A stretch of 64,000 bases of DNA from Dactylorhiza incarnata (GCA_033032865.1 JAWHQI010000005.1:13850001-13914000); one strand, 5' to 3'. Shown: positions 9,698 through 20,908, counted from the stretch's first letter. The notes: a model not told the origin generated them from the letters alone. Made by a program: numbers and translations.

Positions 9698-10814
9698 CTA
9701 AATACCATACTAAAAATAGGTCTAAATAATACTCATCAAATACCCCCATACATAAGTTTTTTCTATCCAAAAGCAAAAGAATGAGAAATATTTATAAGAC
9801 ATGAATACAATTTTCAATTAAACTAAAAATTTATTAAATCAAAAGAAAGTTAAAAATAAAATTAGGGATTTAAAAGATAAGTCCTAAATTATGAAAAATA
9901 AGATGAAAAAAGAGAAATGTTTAGCCAAGAATTCTCAAAAATTTTAATTAGCAAACAAAATTGAGTAATTTGCAAATAAAATTAGATTAGAATTATAAAA
10001 ACTCTAATTTTAAAGAATCTTACGGAAAATTACAAACTACTACTTATGCTCTCCCCATATTTTAATTTAAAACTAAAATAAATAATATTGGCTAAAGGGT
10101 TTGGGTAATCATGAAGATTGTTTTGATTGAAGGTGATGAATTTTATCCTCTCACCCCATCTTTTTTTCTTCTATTTGTATATGTTTAGGAAATGATGAAT
10201 TTTATCCTCTCATTTTCCATGACACATAATCTTTTCATAATATTCTTCATAAAGGGGGGTTGCATATGTTTAGGAAATAAAGAATTTTATCCTCTTATTT
10301 CCATGACATGTGATCTTTTTATTTCTCTTTTTTTGGGTCGGGTTAAAATAAATTCTAGATTAAATTAAAACATTTTGAGAGCAACTATAGTAAATTGAAA
10401 ATTTCCTAAGAATATAAAAGCATGAGGTAGAAATAATTAAAGTCAAAAAGTTTTAAGCCTAACTACTACAAAAATGAGACTAATTGAAATAAAAGAGAAA
10501 AAGTGCTAAATGAATTACTCTAATCAAATTAAGATCATAATAAATTCCTTAAAACTAAATCACCTAAAAATTAATTTTTTCTAACCATGATAAAATAAAA
10601 GATTAGCAAATTAAAAATAGTAAAAATGATTATAAGTAAATTCTCAAATGTTTGATTTTGGAAATAACAACAACCAAAGAAATGGTTTGCTTAATTATAT
10701 ATATATATATATATATGTTTTTTTTAATTTTCTAAGTTTTGAAATTTTATATTTTTTTGAAAAACATTTTCTTAATTTTTGTAAAGATTAGGAAATACAC
10801 CCCCATACTTAAAA

Positions 10815-10838
10815 TTCAACATTGTCCCCAATGTTGAA
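10815..10838 (-). other. Conserved hairpin with GGGA loop (internal region 1)
   Basis: In sense orientation TTCAACATTG - GGGA - CAATGTTGAA. Compared with 7476-7499, the third stem pair is C-G instead of A-U, changed on both arms. A polypurine-like AAGTATGGGGGTG lies directly after it in sense (about 10798-10810). Confidence 0.7.
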
Positions 10839-11036
10839 AACTAAGCATGAAGTAAAAAAACAAAAAATGAAAAAAAATGACTAAGAGAGGGAGATGAGCA
10901 CGTCCCTGATTTGGAGACGGAGAGAACACCATGAATACCTGTACAAAAATAAAATAGCAAACCACAAACGAAAAAAAAAATATTTGGTAGTTTTATAAGT
11001 TTTATATTTTTTTTTGCAAAATAAAATAAAAAGAAA

Positions 11037-11037
<1 letters not shown>

Positions 11038-11075
<38 letters not shown>
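11038..11075. repeat. (ATT)n microsatellite
   Basis: About 12 uninterrupted ATT units. A shorter equivalent is present at 14297-14332 in internal region 2, so the repeat predates the duplication of the two units. Confidence 0.95.
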
Positions 11076-11091
11076 TTGATATGTTTTAATT

Positions 11092-11184
11092 AGTCTTGGA
11101 CTTCCCAAGATCAACCCGGTGAAGGCTCGCAAGGTACTAGGAGTTGCGATGGGATGCTATCCCAAAGCTCCCTTTCCAAGAATT
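11092..11184 (-). other. Copy 2 of the conserved ~95-nt module (leader position)
   Basis: On the plus strand it starts agtcttggacttcccaag and ends ctttccaagaatt, with the interior cccggtgaaggctcgcaagg and ggatgctatcccaaag. It lies about 100 nt from the primer-binding site. The terminal stem is CTTGGA/TCCAAG. It is retained although all coding sequence is gone. Confidence 0.75.
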
Positions 11185-11283
11185 TGATTTAGACATAAAT
11201 TTTTTTAACAAGAAAGGGGAAAAATGTAAGAAAAGAAAGATAAAATTAATAGCGTTTCCCCTTTTCGAAATATCGACAAAAAA

Positions 11284-11301
11284 TCCCCGGCAACGGTGCC
11301 A
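11284..11301 (-). other. Primer-binding site, tRNA-Asp type
   Basis: The minus strand reads TGGCACCGTTGCCGGGGA, one mismatch from TGGCGCCGTTGCCGGGGA, which is complementary to the 3' end of plant tRNA-Asp, the known primer of Athila elements. Six nt separate it from the LTR. Confidence 0.85.
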
Positions 11302-11307
11302 AAAAGG

Positions 11308-13010
11308 TGATGAAGCTGCACTATATCCACAAACGATAACAGCAAGTATACCGTATCGAGAGTAGTATAGGTTTATAAAACCAAGGTCGTATTAGACTCG
11401 GGGCTGTCGAGTACTTTTACTCCGGGAAAACAGAACTATTATTTTATCAAATATAATTTTGGGAGATAATTTATAAATAAAATCAAAATAAAGAAATAAA
11501 GAAATCTAACTTGAAGAAAAGCGCACTTCGAATGAAAAATTATTAAACGAGATATATTCTACTCCAATCCTTGACCGTGGAGATTCCCGGATTATGAACG
11601 CACCTCTCTCGAGGATATGCCCACTTGAGATTAGGTTGATCGACCGAACTATCATTCTATAATCGAAACCCTTAAACTCGCTTTAACGAGGTGAACCCCT
11701 TTATAGGATTTGACTCCTATCTAGAAGATTTACGTCATCCTCACTCGAGGGTTGCGATCAACTCCATTTATTCCTGTGTGAATGATTCGTACTCACGAGC
11801 CTCTCGTCTAACTAGAATATGTAAACAGATACGAAAGTCCACACATCGACATATGAACATGATATAAATCACGAATAAATCAAAGGAGGAAAAGAAAGAT
11901 AAATAACGAGAAAAGATATTTTCATCCAAAATTTGCGATTTTCAAGATCTAAATAATTATCAACTTAACATTAAAATGAAAAGATAAAAGGAATGGGAAA
12001 TACTTTTCATTAAAATAGAAAGTGAATTTCATAAAAAGAGAGGTACAAGAAATTTAAAGCTTTGCATGAAATAAAAATCTAAGACTACATTGCATAAATT
12101 GAAATTGCATGAACTTGAAATTACATGAAAATAAAATCTAAGCTAATTAAAACAAGAAAAAGTACAAGTAAGAAGAATTCTACCCCAAAAAGGGGCAGAG
12201 GGAAGGATTTTCGACCCAAGAAGGGTGGAAAAATGGATGCCAAGAGATCAGGAGGAGCTGGCAAAATTTGGGGTTACACACCCTCGGTCACGCCCGTGAC
12301 CCAGGGCGTGTAAGGGGCGTGATCCAAGCTGGTGCGGAGATGGCGCATTCAGGAGTTATTGTAGGCGTTACGTGCGCCTCACGCCCTAGGTCCACGGGCG
12401 TGTAATCTTTGAAACTGCTCCTAGCGGGAATGCTTTAGCGGGAAGGAGGCGCCAGAGAGATCACGCCCGTGAATTAAATGCCACGCCCATGACCTAGGGC
12501 ATGTAACTTTAGTTGACGTGGCAGGCTGATCTAATTGCTTGAGGCATGATCTGGGGCGTGATCTGGGGCGTGATCTGGGGCATGCATGATCGAACATGGG
12601 TGTGACCTATGGGTCACGGGCGTGTTCTTGGAGGAAATCATGTCATGGCTTCATGATATGGCCGGCTAAACTAGAGGAGGGTACACGTGCGTGACATAGA
12701 AAATCACGGGCGTGACTTTAAGTACACGGACGTGTACATTGAAATTTTCACTGATTGAGCCCGAAACACGGCAGGAAGTCTGGAACACATCTTAGGCTAT
12801 CACGCCCTTGGTCACGCCCGTGGCCGTGGGCGTGTACTTGCAATTTTTGGGCAAAAGTTATAGTAATCCTGCAAAATAGAAAATAGCCTGAAATTAGTGA
12901 ATAATTATAAAGATAAATGATTATTTAAGTAAAATAGACGTAATATTTACAAATTCATATTAATACTACCTAAATACCATACTAAAAATAGGTCTAAATA
13001 ATACTCATCA
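11308..13010 (-). mobile_element. Middle LTR of the ORF-less tandem element (1703 bp)
   Basis: Bounded on the plus strand by tgatgaagctgcac and aatactcatca, so TG...CA in sense. A primer-binding site lies on its left and a polypurine tract complement on its right, showing that it serves both units. The region 12280-12830 holds palindromic cacgcccgtgaccnagggcgtg blocks. It differs from the right LTR by roughly 6% in the first 130 bp by eye. Confidence 0.88.
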
Positions 13011-13028
13011 AATACCCCCATACTTAAG

Positions 13029-13051
13029 TTTTTGCTATCCAAAAGCAAAAG
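13029..13051 (-). other. Hairpin next to the polypurine tract (internal region 2)
   Basis: Plus strand tttttgct - atccaaa - agcaaaag; in sense CTTTTGCT/AGCAAAAA, a 7-bp stem plus a wobble. It lies immediately upstream of AAGTATGGGGGT in sense, in the same position as the perfect 8-bp stem at 8663-8685. Confidence 0.6.
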
Positions 13052-14086
13052 AATGAGAAATATTTATAAAACATGAATAAAATTTTAAATTAAACTAAAA
13101 ATTTATTAAAACAAAAGAAAGTTAAAAATAAAATTAGGGATTTAAAGATAAGTCCTAAATTATGAAAATAAGATGAAAAGAGAGAAATGTTTAGCCAATA
13201 ATTCTCAAAAATTTTAATTAGCATACAAAATTGAGTAATTTGCAAACAAAATTAGATTAGAATTATAAAAACTCTAATTTTAAAGAATCTTACAGAAAAT
13301 TACAAACTACTACTTATGCTCTCCCCATATTTTAATTTAAAACTAAAATCAAGAATATTGGCTAAAGGTTTGGGTAATCATGAAGATTGCTTTGATTGAA
13401 GGTGATGAATTTTATCCTCTCACCCTATCTTTTTTTTTCTTCTTCTATTTGTATATGTGTAGGAAATGATGAATTTTATCCTCTCATTTTCCATGACATA
13501 TAATCTTTTCATAATATTCTTCATAAAGGGGGGTTGCATATGTTTAGGAAATAATGAATTTTATCCTCTTATTTCCATGACATATGATCTTTTTATTTCT
13601 CTTTTTTTGGGTAGGGTTAAAATAAATTCTAGATTAAATTAAAACATTTTGAGAGCAACTATAGTAAATTGAAATTTTCCTAAGAATATAAAAGCATGAG
13701 GTAGAATTAATTAAAGTCTAAAAGTGTTAAGCATAACTACTACAAAAATGAGACTAATTAAAATAAAAGTGAAAAAGTGTTAAATGAACTACTCTAATCA
13801 AATTAAGATCATAATAAATTCATTAAAACTAAATCACCTAAAAATTAAAATTTTCTAACCATGATAAAATAAAAGATTAGCAAATTAAAAATAGTAAAAA
13901 TGCTTATAAGTAAATTCTCAAATGTTTGATTTTGGAAATAACAACAACCAAAGTAAAGGTTTGCTTAATTTTATATATATATATATTTTTTTTTTTTTAT
14001 TTTCTAAGTTTTGAAATTTTATATTTTCTTGGAATTTTTTTTCTTAATTTTTGTAAAGATTAGAAAATACACCCCCATACTTAAAA

Positions 14087-14110
14087 TTCAACATTGTCCC
14101 CAATGTTGAA
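14087..14110 (-). other. Conserved hairpin with GGGA loop (internal region 2)
   Basis: In sense TTCAACATTG - GGGA - CAATGTTGAA, identical to 10815-10838 and covarying with 7476-7499 and 58057-58080. Confidence 0.7.
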
Positions 14111-14341
14111 AACTAAGCATGAAGTAAAAAAAATGAAAAAAATGACTAAGAGAGGGAGATGAGCATATCCCTGATTTGGAGATGGAGAGACCACCGTGAA
14201 TACCTGTACAAAAATAAAATAGCAAACCACAAAAGAAAAAAAAATGGTAGTTTTATAAGTTTTATATTTTTTTTGCAAAATAAAATAAAAAGAAAATTAT
14301 TATTATTATTATTATTATTATTGTTATTATATGTTTTAATT

Positions 14342-14434
14342 AGTCTTGGACTTCCCAAGGTCTACCCGGTGAAGGGCTCGCAAGGTAATAGGAGCTGCGA
14401 TGGGATGATATCCCAAAGCTCTCTTTCCAAAAAT
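14342..14434 (-). other. Copy 3 of the conserved ~95-nt module (leader position)
   Basis: Plus strand agtcttggacttcccaagg to ctttccaaaaatt. One terminal stem pair becomes G-U, so pairing is kept. It lies about 100 nt from the primer site at 14535-14552. Confidence 0.75.
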
Positions 14435-14534
14435 TTGATTTAGACATAAATTTTTTTAACAAGAAAGGGGAAAAATGTAAGAAAAGAAAGATAAAATTAA
14501 TTGCGTTTCTCCTTTTAGAAATATCGACAAAAAA

Positions 14535-14552
14535 TCCCCGGCAACGGCGCCA
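14535..14552 (-). other. Primer-binding site, tRNA-Asp type
   Basis: The minus strand reads TGGCGCCGTTGCCGGGGA, a perfect match to the known Athila tRNA-Asp primer site, with 6 nt between it and the LTR start at 14559. Confidence 0.92.
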
Positions 14553-14558
14553 AAAACT

Positions 14559-16229
14559 TGATGAAGCTGCACTATATCCGCAATCGATAAAGGCAAGTGT
14601 ACCGTATCGAGAGTAGTATAGGTTTATAAAACCAAGGTCGTATTAGACTCGGGGTTGTCGAGTACTTTTACTTCGGGAAAATAGAACTATTATTTTATCA
14701 AATATAATTTTGGGATATAATTTATAATTAAAATCAAAATAAAGAAATAAAGAAATCTAACTTGAAGAAAAGCGCACTTCGAATGAAAAATTATTAAACG
14801 AGATATATTCTACTCTGATCCTTGACCGTGGAGATTCCCGGATTATGAATGCACCTCTCTCGAGGATATGCCCACATGAGATTAGGTTGATCGACCGAAC
14901 TCTCATTCTATAATCGAAACCCCTAAAACTCGCTTTAACGAGGTGAACCCCTCTATAGGATTTGACTCCTATCTAGAAGATTTACGTCATCCTTACTCGA
15001 GGGTTGCGATCAACTCCATTTATTCCGGAGCGATCGATTCGTACTCACGAGCCTCTCGGCTAACTAGATTATGAAAACAAATACGAAAGTCCACACATTG
15101 ACATATGAACCCGATATAAATCATGAATAAATCGAAGGAGGAAAAGAAAGATTAATAACGAGAAAAGATATTTTCATCCGAAATTTGTGATTTTCAAGAT
15201 CTAAATAATTATCTACTTAACAATAAAATGAAAAGATAAAAGGAATGGGAAATACTTTTCATTAAAATAGAAATTGAAGTTCATAAAAATAGAGGTACAA
15301 GAAATTTAAAACTTTGCATGAAATAAAAATCTAAGTCTACATTGCATAAATTGAAATTGCATAAACTTGAAATTACCTGAAAATAAAATCTAAACTAATT
15401 AAAACAAGAAAAAGGACAAGTAAGAAGAATTCTGCCCCAAAAGGGGGTGGAGAGAAGGAGTTTCGACCCAAGAAGGGTAGAAAATTAGATGCCAAGAGAT
15501 CTGGAGGAGCTACCTTTAAATAGGCAAAATTTGGGGTTACACGCCCTCGGTCAAGCCCGTGACCAAGGGCGTGTATGGGGCGTGATCCAAGCTGGTGCGG
15601 AGAGGGCACGTTCTGGAGTTATTGTAGGCGTTATGTGCGCATCACTCCCCAAGTCATGCCCATGACCTAGGGCATGTAATCTTTGAAACTGCTCCTGGCG
15701 GGAATGCTTCTGTGGGAAGGAGGCGCCGGAGAGATCACGCCCGTAAATTGAATGTCATGCCCGTGACCTAGGGCATGTAACTTTAGTTGACGTGGTAGGC
15801 TGATCTGATTGCTGGAGGCATGATCTGGGGCGTGATCTGGGGCGTGCATGATCAAACACGGGCGTGACCCATGGGTCACGGACGTGTACTTGGAGGAAAT
15901 CATGTCATGGCTTCAAGACACGACCGGCTGAGCTGGAGGAAGGTACACGGGCGTGACATAGAAAGTCACAGGCGCGTACCATGAAATTTTCACAAATTGA
16001 GCTCGAAACACGGCAGGAAGTCTAGAACACATCTTAGGTTGTCACGTCCGTGACCGTGTACTTGTAATTTTTGAGCAAAAGTTTTAGTAATCATGCAAAA
16101 CAAAAAATAACTTGAAATTAGTGATATAAAGATAAATGATTATTTAAATAAAATAGACATAATATTTACAACTTCATATTAATACTACCTAAATACCATA
16201 CTAAAAATAGGTCTAAATATTACTCATCA
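14559..16229 (-). mobile_element. Right (5') LTR of the ORF-less tandem element (1671 bp)
   Basis: Plus-strand boundaries tgatgaagctgcac and attactcatca. Palindromic cacgccc/gggcgtg blocks lie at 15540-16070. It ends one base before the first 94-bp repeat of Tat element 2, with no sign of other flanking DNA. Confidence 0.88.
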
Positions 16230-16230
16230 C

Positions 16231-16803
16231 CAGCACCATGTTGTTACCATGCAAGCCTCTCCGGAGATCAACCTAACCCCACTGGGTAATGAGAGCTCGA
16301 GAGCAGAATCAATTCGGGGCACTCCTCCACCATGTTGTTATCTTGCCAGCCTCTCTGGAGATCAACCTGACCCTACTAGCTAATGAGACCCCGGTTGCGG
16401 AACTGATCTGGGGCACTCCAGCACCATGTTGTTACCTTGCTAGCCTCTCCGAAGATCAACCTGACTCCACCGGCTATTGAGAGCCCGACAGCAGAATCAA
16501 TTTGGGGCCTCCAGCACCTTATTATTACCTTGCTAGCCTCTCTAGAGATCAACCTGACCCCACCGACTAATGAGAGCCCGACAGCAGAATCGGTTTGGGG
16601 CACTCCAGCACCATTTTGTTACCTTGCCAGCCTCTCCAGAGATCAACCTGACCCCACCGGCTAATGAGAGCCCGGCAGAGGAATCGATTTGGGGCACTCC
16701 AGCACCATGTTGTTACCTTGCAAGCCTCTCTGGAGATCAACCTGACCCCACCGACTAATGAGATCCTGGCAACGAAATCGATCTGGGGCACTCCAGCACC
16801 ATC
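16231..16803. repeat. 94-bp tandem repeat array, about 6 copies
   Basis: The core ccagcaccatgttgttacc recurs near 16235, 16329, 16423, 16516, 16610, 16704 and 16798, an exact 94-bp period with one unit of 93. It lies downstream of the Tat element 2 integrase, the same place as the 87-bp array of Tat element 1, but the unit sequence is unrelated by eye. Confidence 0.93.
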
Positions 16804-16872
16804 AAGAAATCTTGCTCGGGTCAACATCAAGAAAGAATATAATTTTTAACATAATAAATTAATCATGTAAAC

Positions 16873-17866
16873 TCAGGGGTAGAAGCGCATCAAATCATCC
16901 CCACTCTAGGTTGGTCGAGTGGTACCCCGTCCACATCCTGGAGGTGATACCCCCTGACTTGAGCACTTCTTTTACAATATATGGACCTTCCTGGTTGGGA
17001 TTAAGCTTCCCTACCGCGTCTCCCATTCCGGCCGCATCAACCTTCTTCAGGACCAAGTCCCCCTTCTCGAACTATTTGACCCGGATATGCTTGTCAATGT
17101 ACCGGGCCATTCGCCGCTTGACCAGCTCCTGTCGGATGGTGGCCAAGTCTCGGAGATCTTCTACCAAATCCAAAGATAGACTCTATTCTCCCTCGTTCTC
17201 CATTCATCATTCTTCATCTCCTTCCCCTGCCATCACTACCCTGGGTGACTTGAACTCGAACTCTATGGGAAGCACAGCCTTGGACCCATGTGAGAGCTTG
17301 AATGGGGTCTCCCTAGTGGTCGTGTTTGGTATAATTCTCAGGGCCCATAGGACCGAGGGCAGTTGTTCTAGCCAGCTACCCCTCAGGTACTCAGCCTTCT
17401 TTTTTAGTAAGTTCACGATCACCTTGTTCGCGGCCTCCACCTGCCCGTTGCTCCTTGGGTGATGGTCCGACGCAAAACGAAGGTCGATACCCAACTGGGT
17501 GCAGAAACTAACAAATTCATCCCTGGCAAACTGCAGTCCGTTGTCCGTGACTATGGCTAGCAGGAGCCCATGCCAACAAATTATCTCCCCCCATATGAAA
17601 TTCCTTATTACCTGGGAGGTCACCTTGGCCAGCGCCTTCACATCCATCCACTTGGAGAAATAGTCGACCATAACTAGCAGGAACTTTCTCTGACCACTGG
17701 CCCGAGGAAATGGTCCTACCATGTCCAATCCCCATATTTTGAATGGCCACGGAGTTGTGATGGTCTGAAGCCTCTAGGACGAAAGCTGTTGGAGGGGAGC
17801 ATATAGTTGGCACTTGGAACACTTCTTCACAAACTCTACAGCATCCTTGCTGAGGGTAGGCCAGAA
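16873..17866 (-). pseudogene. Tat element 2 integrase
   Basis: The longest open piece (17728-17207, 173 codons) has DMVGPFPRASGQRKF, KALAKVTSQVIRNF, VTDNGLQF and HHPRSNGQVEAANK, so all three DDE acidic residues are visible. Upstream, in another frame, lie zinc-region residues. Downstream the frame is broken in the C-terminal domain but continues recognisably to GDDLMRFYP and a stop at 16873-16875. It preserves the Lys that became a stop in Tat element 1. Non-functional because of stops and frameshifts. Confidence 0.85.
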
Positions 17867-18900
17867 TTAGCCTTGTCTCAACAACCTTCCTTCTAGGTTA
17901 TGGCTCCCTGAGTGGATACCGCACTCTCCAGAGTGGATTTCTTCCAGGACCCTTGGGGCCTCCTCCTCCGACAGACAATGGGCTAGGTGCCCCGAGAGGG
18001 TCTTCTGGTATAGTCCACCTGCATGTAAGGAGTAGTATGCCGACTTATACATCAGCCGCCGCTTGTCTGCATCCCCTTCTGGGAACTCCCCCGAGGTTAG
18101 AAGGGTTATGAAGGGGTCCATCCATGATGCCCGCTGATCTATCTCCAACGATTCCCCTTCTTCGATGGATGGTCGGAAGAGCTCCAACACCGTCCATCCT
18201 GCCCTGGGACCGAACTTAGCCAGGACGTATAACGGGATGCTCTCCTCCTTTGGCACATGCTGGATAGAAAAGGTGCGGAACTGCCTGATCAGGCCCTTGA
18301 CCTTCTCCAGATACCACTGGAGAGTTGGTTCTTTTGCCTCGAATTCCCCCTTGACCTGGCAAGCCACCACTATGGAGTTCGTCGAGACCTCTACGTCTTG
18401 AACGCCCAACCCCCGGGCCAGCCGCAGGCCTGCTATTACCGCCTTGGACTCGGCCTGGTTGTTGGTGAGTGGGTAATGTATATTAATTGCTTGCTCGATC
18501 CTCGTTCACTGGGGGATCTCCAGGATGACTCCTCCTCCAAAGGAGTGCTTCTCTGATGCTCTGTCAACTAACATCTTCCACGCCACCAGACGGGATGGTT
18601 CAGGCTCCTCCACCTCGGTTACATAGTCTGCCAAAAAGCCTGTCACTGCTTGCGCCTTTATTGATAGCCTAGGCACAAACGAGATGTCAAACTCGCTCAG
18701 CTCTATGGACCATTTGGCTATCCTTCTGGAGTGCTCCACCCCCTCCATGATGTTGTGAAGGGGGCGGTCAGTCACCACCATGATAGAAGCGATTAGAAGT
18801 AAGGTCAGAGCTTCCATGCCGACACCACTAGGGCGAAGACCAAATTCTCTACGATGGGGTACCTGAGCTCTGCCTTCCTCAGTTTTCGGCTAACGTAATA
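17867..18900 (-). pseudogene. Tat element 2 RNase H and second (archaeal-type) RNase H
   Basis: Open pieces 18409-17867 (180 codons) and 18817-18506 (103 codons). The first carries VEVSTNSIVVACQVKGEFEAKEP, the end of the archaeal-type RNase H; the normal Asp of LTDS is Asn here. It is followed by FSIQHVPKEES, the connector and the start of the integrase zinc region (HSGECGIHSGS). The second has VVTDRPLHNIMEGVEHSRRIAKWSIELSEF and the start of the second RNase H (KMLVDRAS). Several frameshifts separate them. Confidence 0.8.
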
Positions 18901-19808
18901 GATCGGGAGCTGCCTTTTCCCTTCTTCCCGGACCAGCACGGAGCTTACTGCATCGGAACCTACCTACAAGTACAGGGATAGATCTTCTCCTTTCCTTGGC
19001 TCCTTGAGTAACGGAGGCTAAGTTAGTTGCCTCTTCAACGCTTGGAAAGCCTCCTCACACTCCGCGGTCCAGTTGAACTTCTGGTTTCCCTGTAGCACCT
19101 TGAAGAAGGACGCGCACTGTTCACCCGCCCTAGAGAGAAACCTACTAAGCTTGGCCAACTTCTCGGTGAGGCGATGGACCTCCTTTGCATTCCTTGGCGA
19201 TCCTAACTCCAAGATCGCCTTCACTTTGTCAGGGTTAGGCTCCTCTCCAGCCGAAGTGAGAAAGTGGCCTAAGAATTTCCCCTGGTGTGCCCCGAAGACA
19301 CACTACTAGAGGGTTAAGCTTCATCTTAAACTTTCATAAGGTCCCAAAAGTTTCTTCGAGGTCCCGAAGGTGGGACTTGAGGTCCCGGCTTTTTACCAAG
19401 AGATCATGCACGTATACTTCAAGGTTCCTTCCCTTCTGCTCTCTATAGACCCTATCCATCATCCGTTGGTATGTTTCCCCTGCATTTTTCAACACGAAGG
19501 GCATCATATAGCAATAATACCCATCCCCAGTGATGAAGGAGATGTCCTTGACGTCAGAGGGGCATGTGGATCTGGTGGTAACCTGAAAAAGCATATAATA
19601 AACTCATTAGAGAAAAACTGATGGCTGAGTCAGCCTGCACGTTGATTCGAGGCAGGCGGTAGCAATCCTTAGGGATTGATTTATTGAGCAAAGAGAAATC
19701 TACACACATCCTCCACCTGTGATCCCCTTTCTTTACCATTACCACATTGGAGACCCAACCTGGGTACTGGATCTCCGATACAAAACCTGCCTTGAGGAGC
19801 TTGTTCAC
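18901..19808 (-). pseudogene. Tat element 2 reverse transcriptase
   Basis: Open pieces 19808-19554, 19594-19334 and 19224-19018 in shifting frames. It starts FVSEIQYPGWVSNVVMVKKGD, keeping the Trp that is a stop in Tat element 1. VDFSLLNKS, GYYCYMMPFVLKNAGETYQRMMDRV and LEVYVHDLLVKS follow, so the catalytic YVDD is YVHD. The connection region has PRNAKEVHRLTEKLAKLSRFLSRAGE. Clearly inactive. Confidence 0.85.
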
Positions 19809-19811
19809 CTC

Positions 19812-20285
19812 TTATTGGATGGGTCCCTCCAGCTTGTCTGCGATGGACCTCTTCTTCTGACGGATGGGGCGAGTGCCGGGGTTGAGGTTGAGGCGATGAC
19901 AGGCCACATCTGCGTCTATCCCAGGCATCTCTTCCATACTCCAGGCGAAGACGTCCACATTTTCCTGGACACAGGCCAGGATCTTCTTTTGCCCCTCGGG
20001 GCTGAGCTCCCCACTGATCTTCTCCTTTTCTATCACTCCCGCATGGGAAGTGACCTCCAGCTCTACGATCTCATCCACGGCTTCCAACCTGGACTGCTCC
20101 CCCCAGTCGCTCTCCCTCCTTTCGTCGCAAGCAAGTACTTCATCCCCTCCTTTCTCCATCCTCTCCTCCTGAACTTCCAGCAACTCCACCGCCACTCCTG
20201 CCTTGGCTTCCCCTTCTTCTTCCCCCCTCCCCCATCTCCTCCGTCTTCTCCGCCCCGGGTACTCCAACGACCCCTTCCGCTTCAT
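19812..20285 (-). pseudogene. Tat element 2 acidic linker before RT
   Basis: 157 open codons. The N-terminal half is Arg/Glu/Gly-rich. The C-terminal half has VTSHAGVIEKEKISGELSPE, VQENVDVFAWSMEEMPG and ACHRLNLNPGTRPIRQKKRS, matching 4102-4662 of Tat element 1. It is separated from the RT piece by a stop at 19812-19814 where the family normally continues (KLEGPIQ then a codon for NKLL). Confidence 0.78.
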
Positions 20286-20329
20286 CTTTCCTCTTCATCT
20301 CTCGGTCAATCCCCTCCACCTCAGCTTGC

Positions 20330-20908
20330 CAGGTGGTGTTGACTGCGGTGATGTAGCACTGCCTCGCTACCTTCGAGTCACCTCTCACCCGGACTTGGAT
20401 TCCACCTACATTGAGCATGAGGCACTGGTGGAAAGTGGAGGGGACGCATCAGAATGCGCTGATGAGGGGTCATCCAAAGATGGCGTTGTAGCTGCTCGGA
20501 GCATCAACGATGATGAATTGACAGTTATGGGACTGCCCCCCCCCCCCCTAGGATGATGTGGAGCCCCACTCCTCCTTCCACTTCCTTTCTCTCCCCCGAG
20601 TATCCGAACAAAGGACCATCCTAGGCCAGCACTCTCCTCGCCTCCACCTTCATCTCGTCAAATGCCTTCTTAAAGATGACATTGACCGAGCTCCCGTTGT
20701 CCACGAGGATCCAGGAGACTGTGAAGTTCTCGATAGCTATCTGGATAACCAGTGCATCGCAAAACGGGTCCTCATGAACTTCCATATCCTTCTGAGAGAA
20801 GGTGATCTTTTCCGCTGGGGGGTGGGGATTGAGATGTCGAAGCCATGCTTCGATGGTACATGGCATGGAGGATCGCCTTTCGGGTTGCCTCGATCCCCAC
20901 TCCCCCAT
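20330..20908 (-). pseudogene. Tat element 2 aspartic protease
   Basis: Open piece 20908-20621 contains DPFCDALVIQIAIENFTVSW and the active-site-like ILVDNGSSVNVIF, typical of Tat proteases (VDNGSS or VDGGSS). A further piece (about 20418-20330) has VRGDSKVARQCYITAVNTTW, the end of the same domain. Between them a run of 13 C on the plus strand (20536-20548) sits inside what should be coding sequence and breaks the frame. This protease has no counterpart in Tat element 1. Confidence 0.75.
20536..20548. repeat. C13 homopolymer inside the Tat element 2 protease
   Basis: Thirteen consecutive C on the plus strand, G on the coding strand. It separates two open protease pieces in different frames. 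Confidence 0.9.

Larger units (their letters stand above)
9739..11307 (-). other. Internal region 1 of the ORF-less element, non-coding
   Basis: No ORF of note; small open stretches come from an (ATT)n run and AT-rich DNA. On the plus strand it reads polypurine tract complement (aatacccccatac), an AT-rich spacer with three imperfect copies of gaattttatcctct near 10137, 10198 and 10280, the capped hairpin (10815-10838), the (ATT)n run, the ~95-nt module, and the primer-binding site at 11284-11301. Confidence 0.75.
13011..14558 (-). other. Internal region 2 of the ORF-less element, non-coding
   Basis: Close copy of internal region 1 (9739-11307) with the same order: polypurine tract complement aatacccccatacttaag, hairpin 13029-13051, spacer with gaattttatcctct repeats, capped hairpin 14087-14110, (ATT)n 14297-14332, ~95-nt module 14342-14434, primer site 14535-14552. 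No coding capacity. Confidence 0.75.
9696..16229 (-). mobile_element. ORF-less Athila-like element in LTR-internal-LTR-internal-LTR arrangement
   Basis: Minus-strand order from right: LTR (16229-14559), primer site, 1.5-kb internal region, LTR (13010-11308), primer site, 1.6-kb internal region, and the last ~43 bp of a third LTR (9738-9696). The two internal regions align along their length and contain only a leader with the conserved module, an AT-rich spacer, the capped hairpin and the polypurine tract; no gag or pol remains. Shared-LTR tandems of this kind are normally explained by unequal recombination between LTRs. The right LTR directly abuts the 94-bp repeats of Tat element 2. Confidence 0.85.

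Noticed and set aside
10881..11132. Poly-Asn ORF
   Set aside because: Translation of an (ATT)n microsatellite in a non-coding leader.
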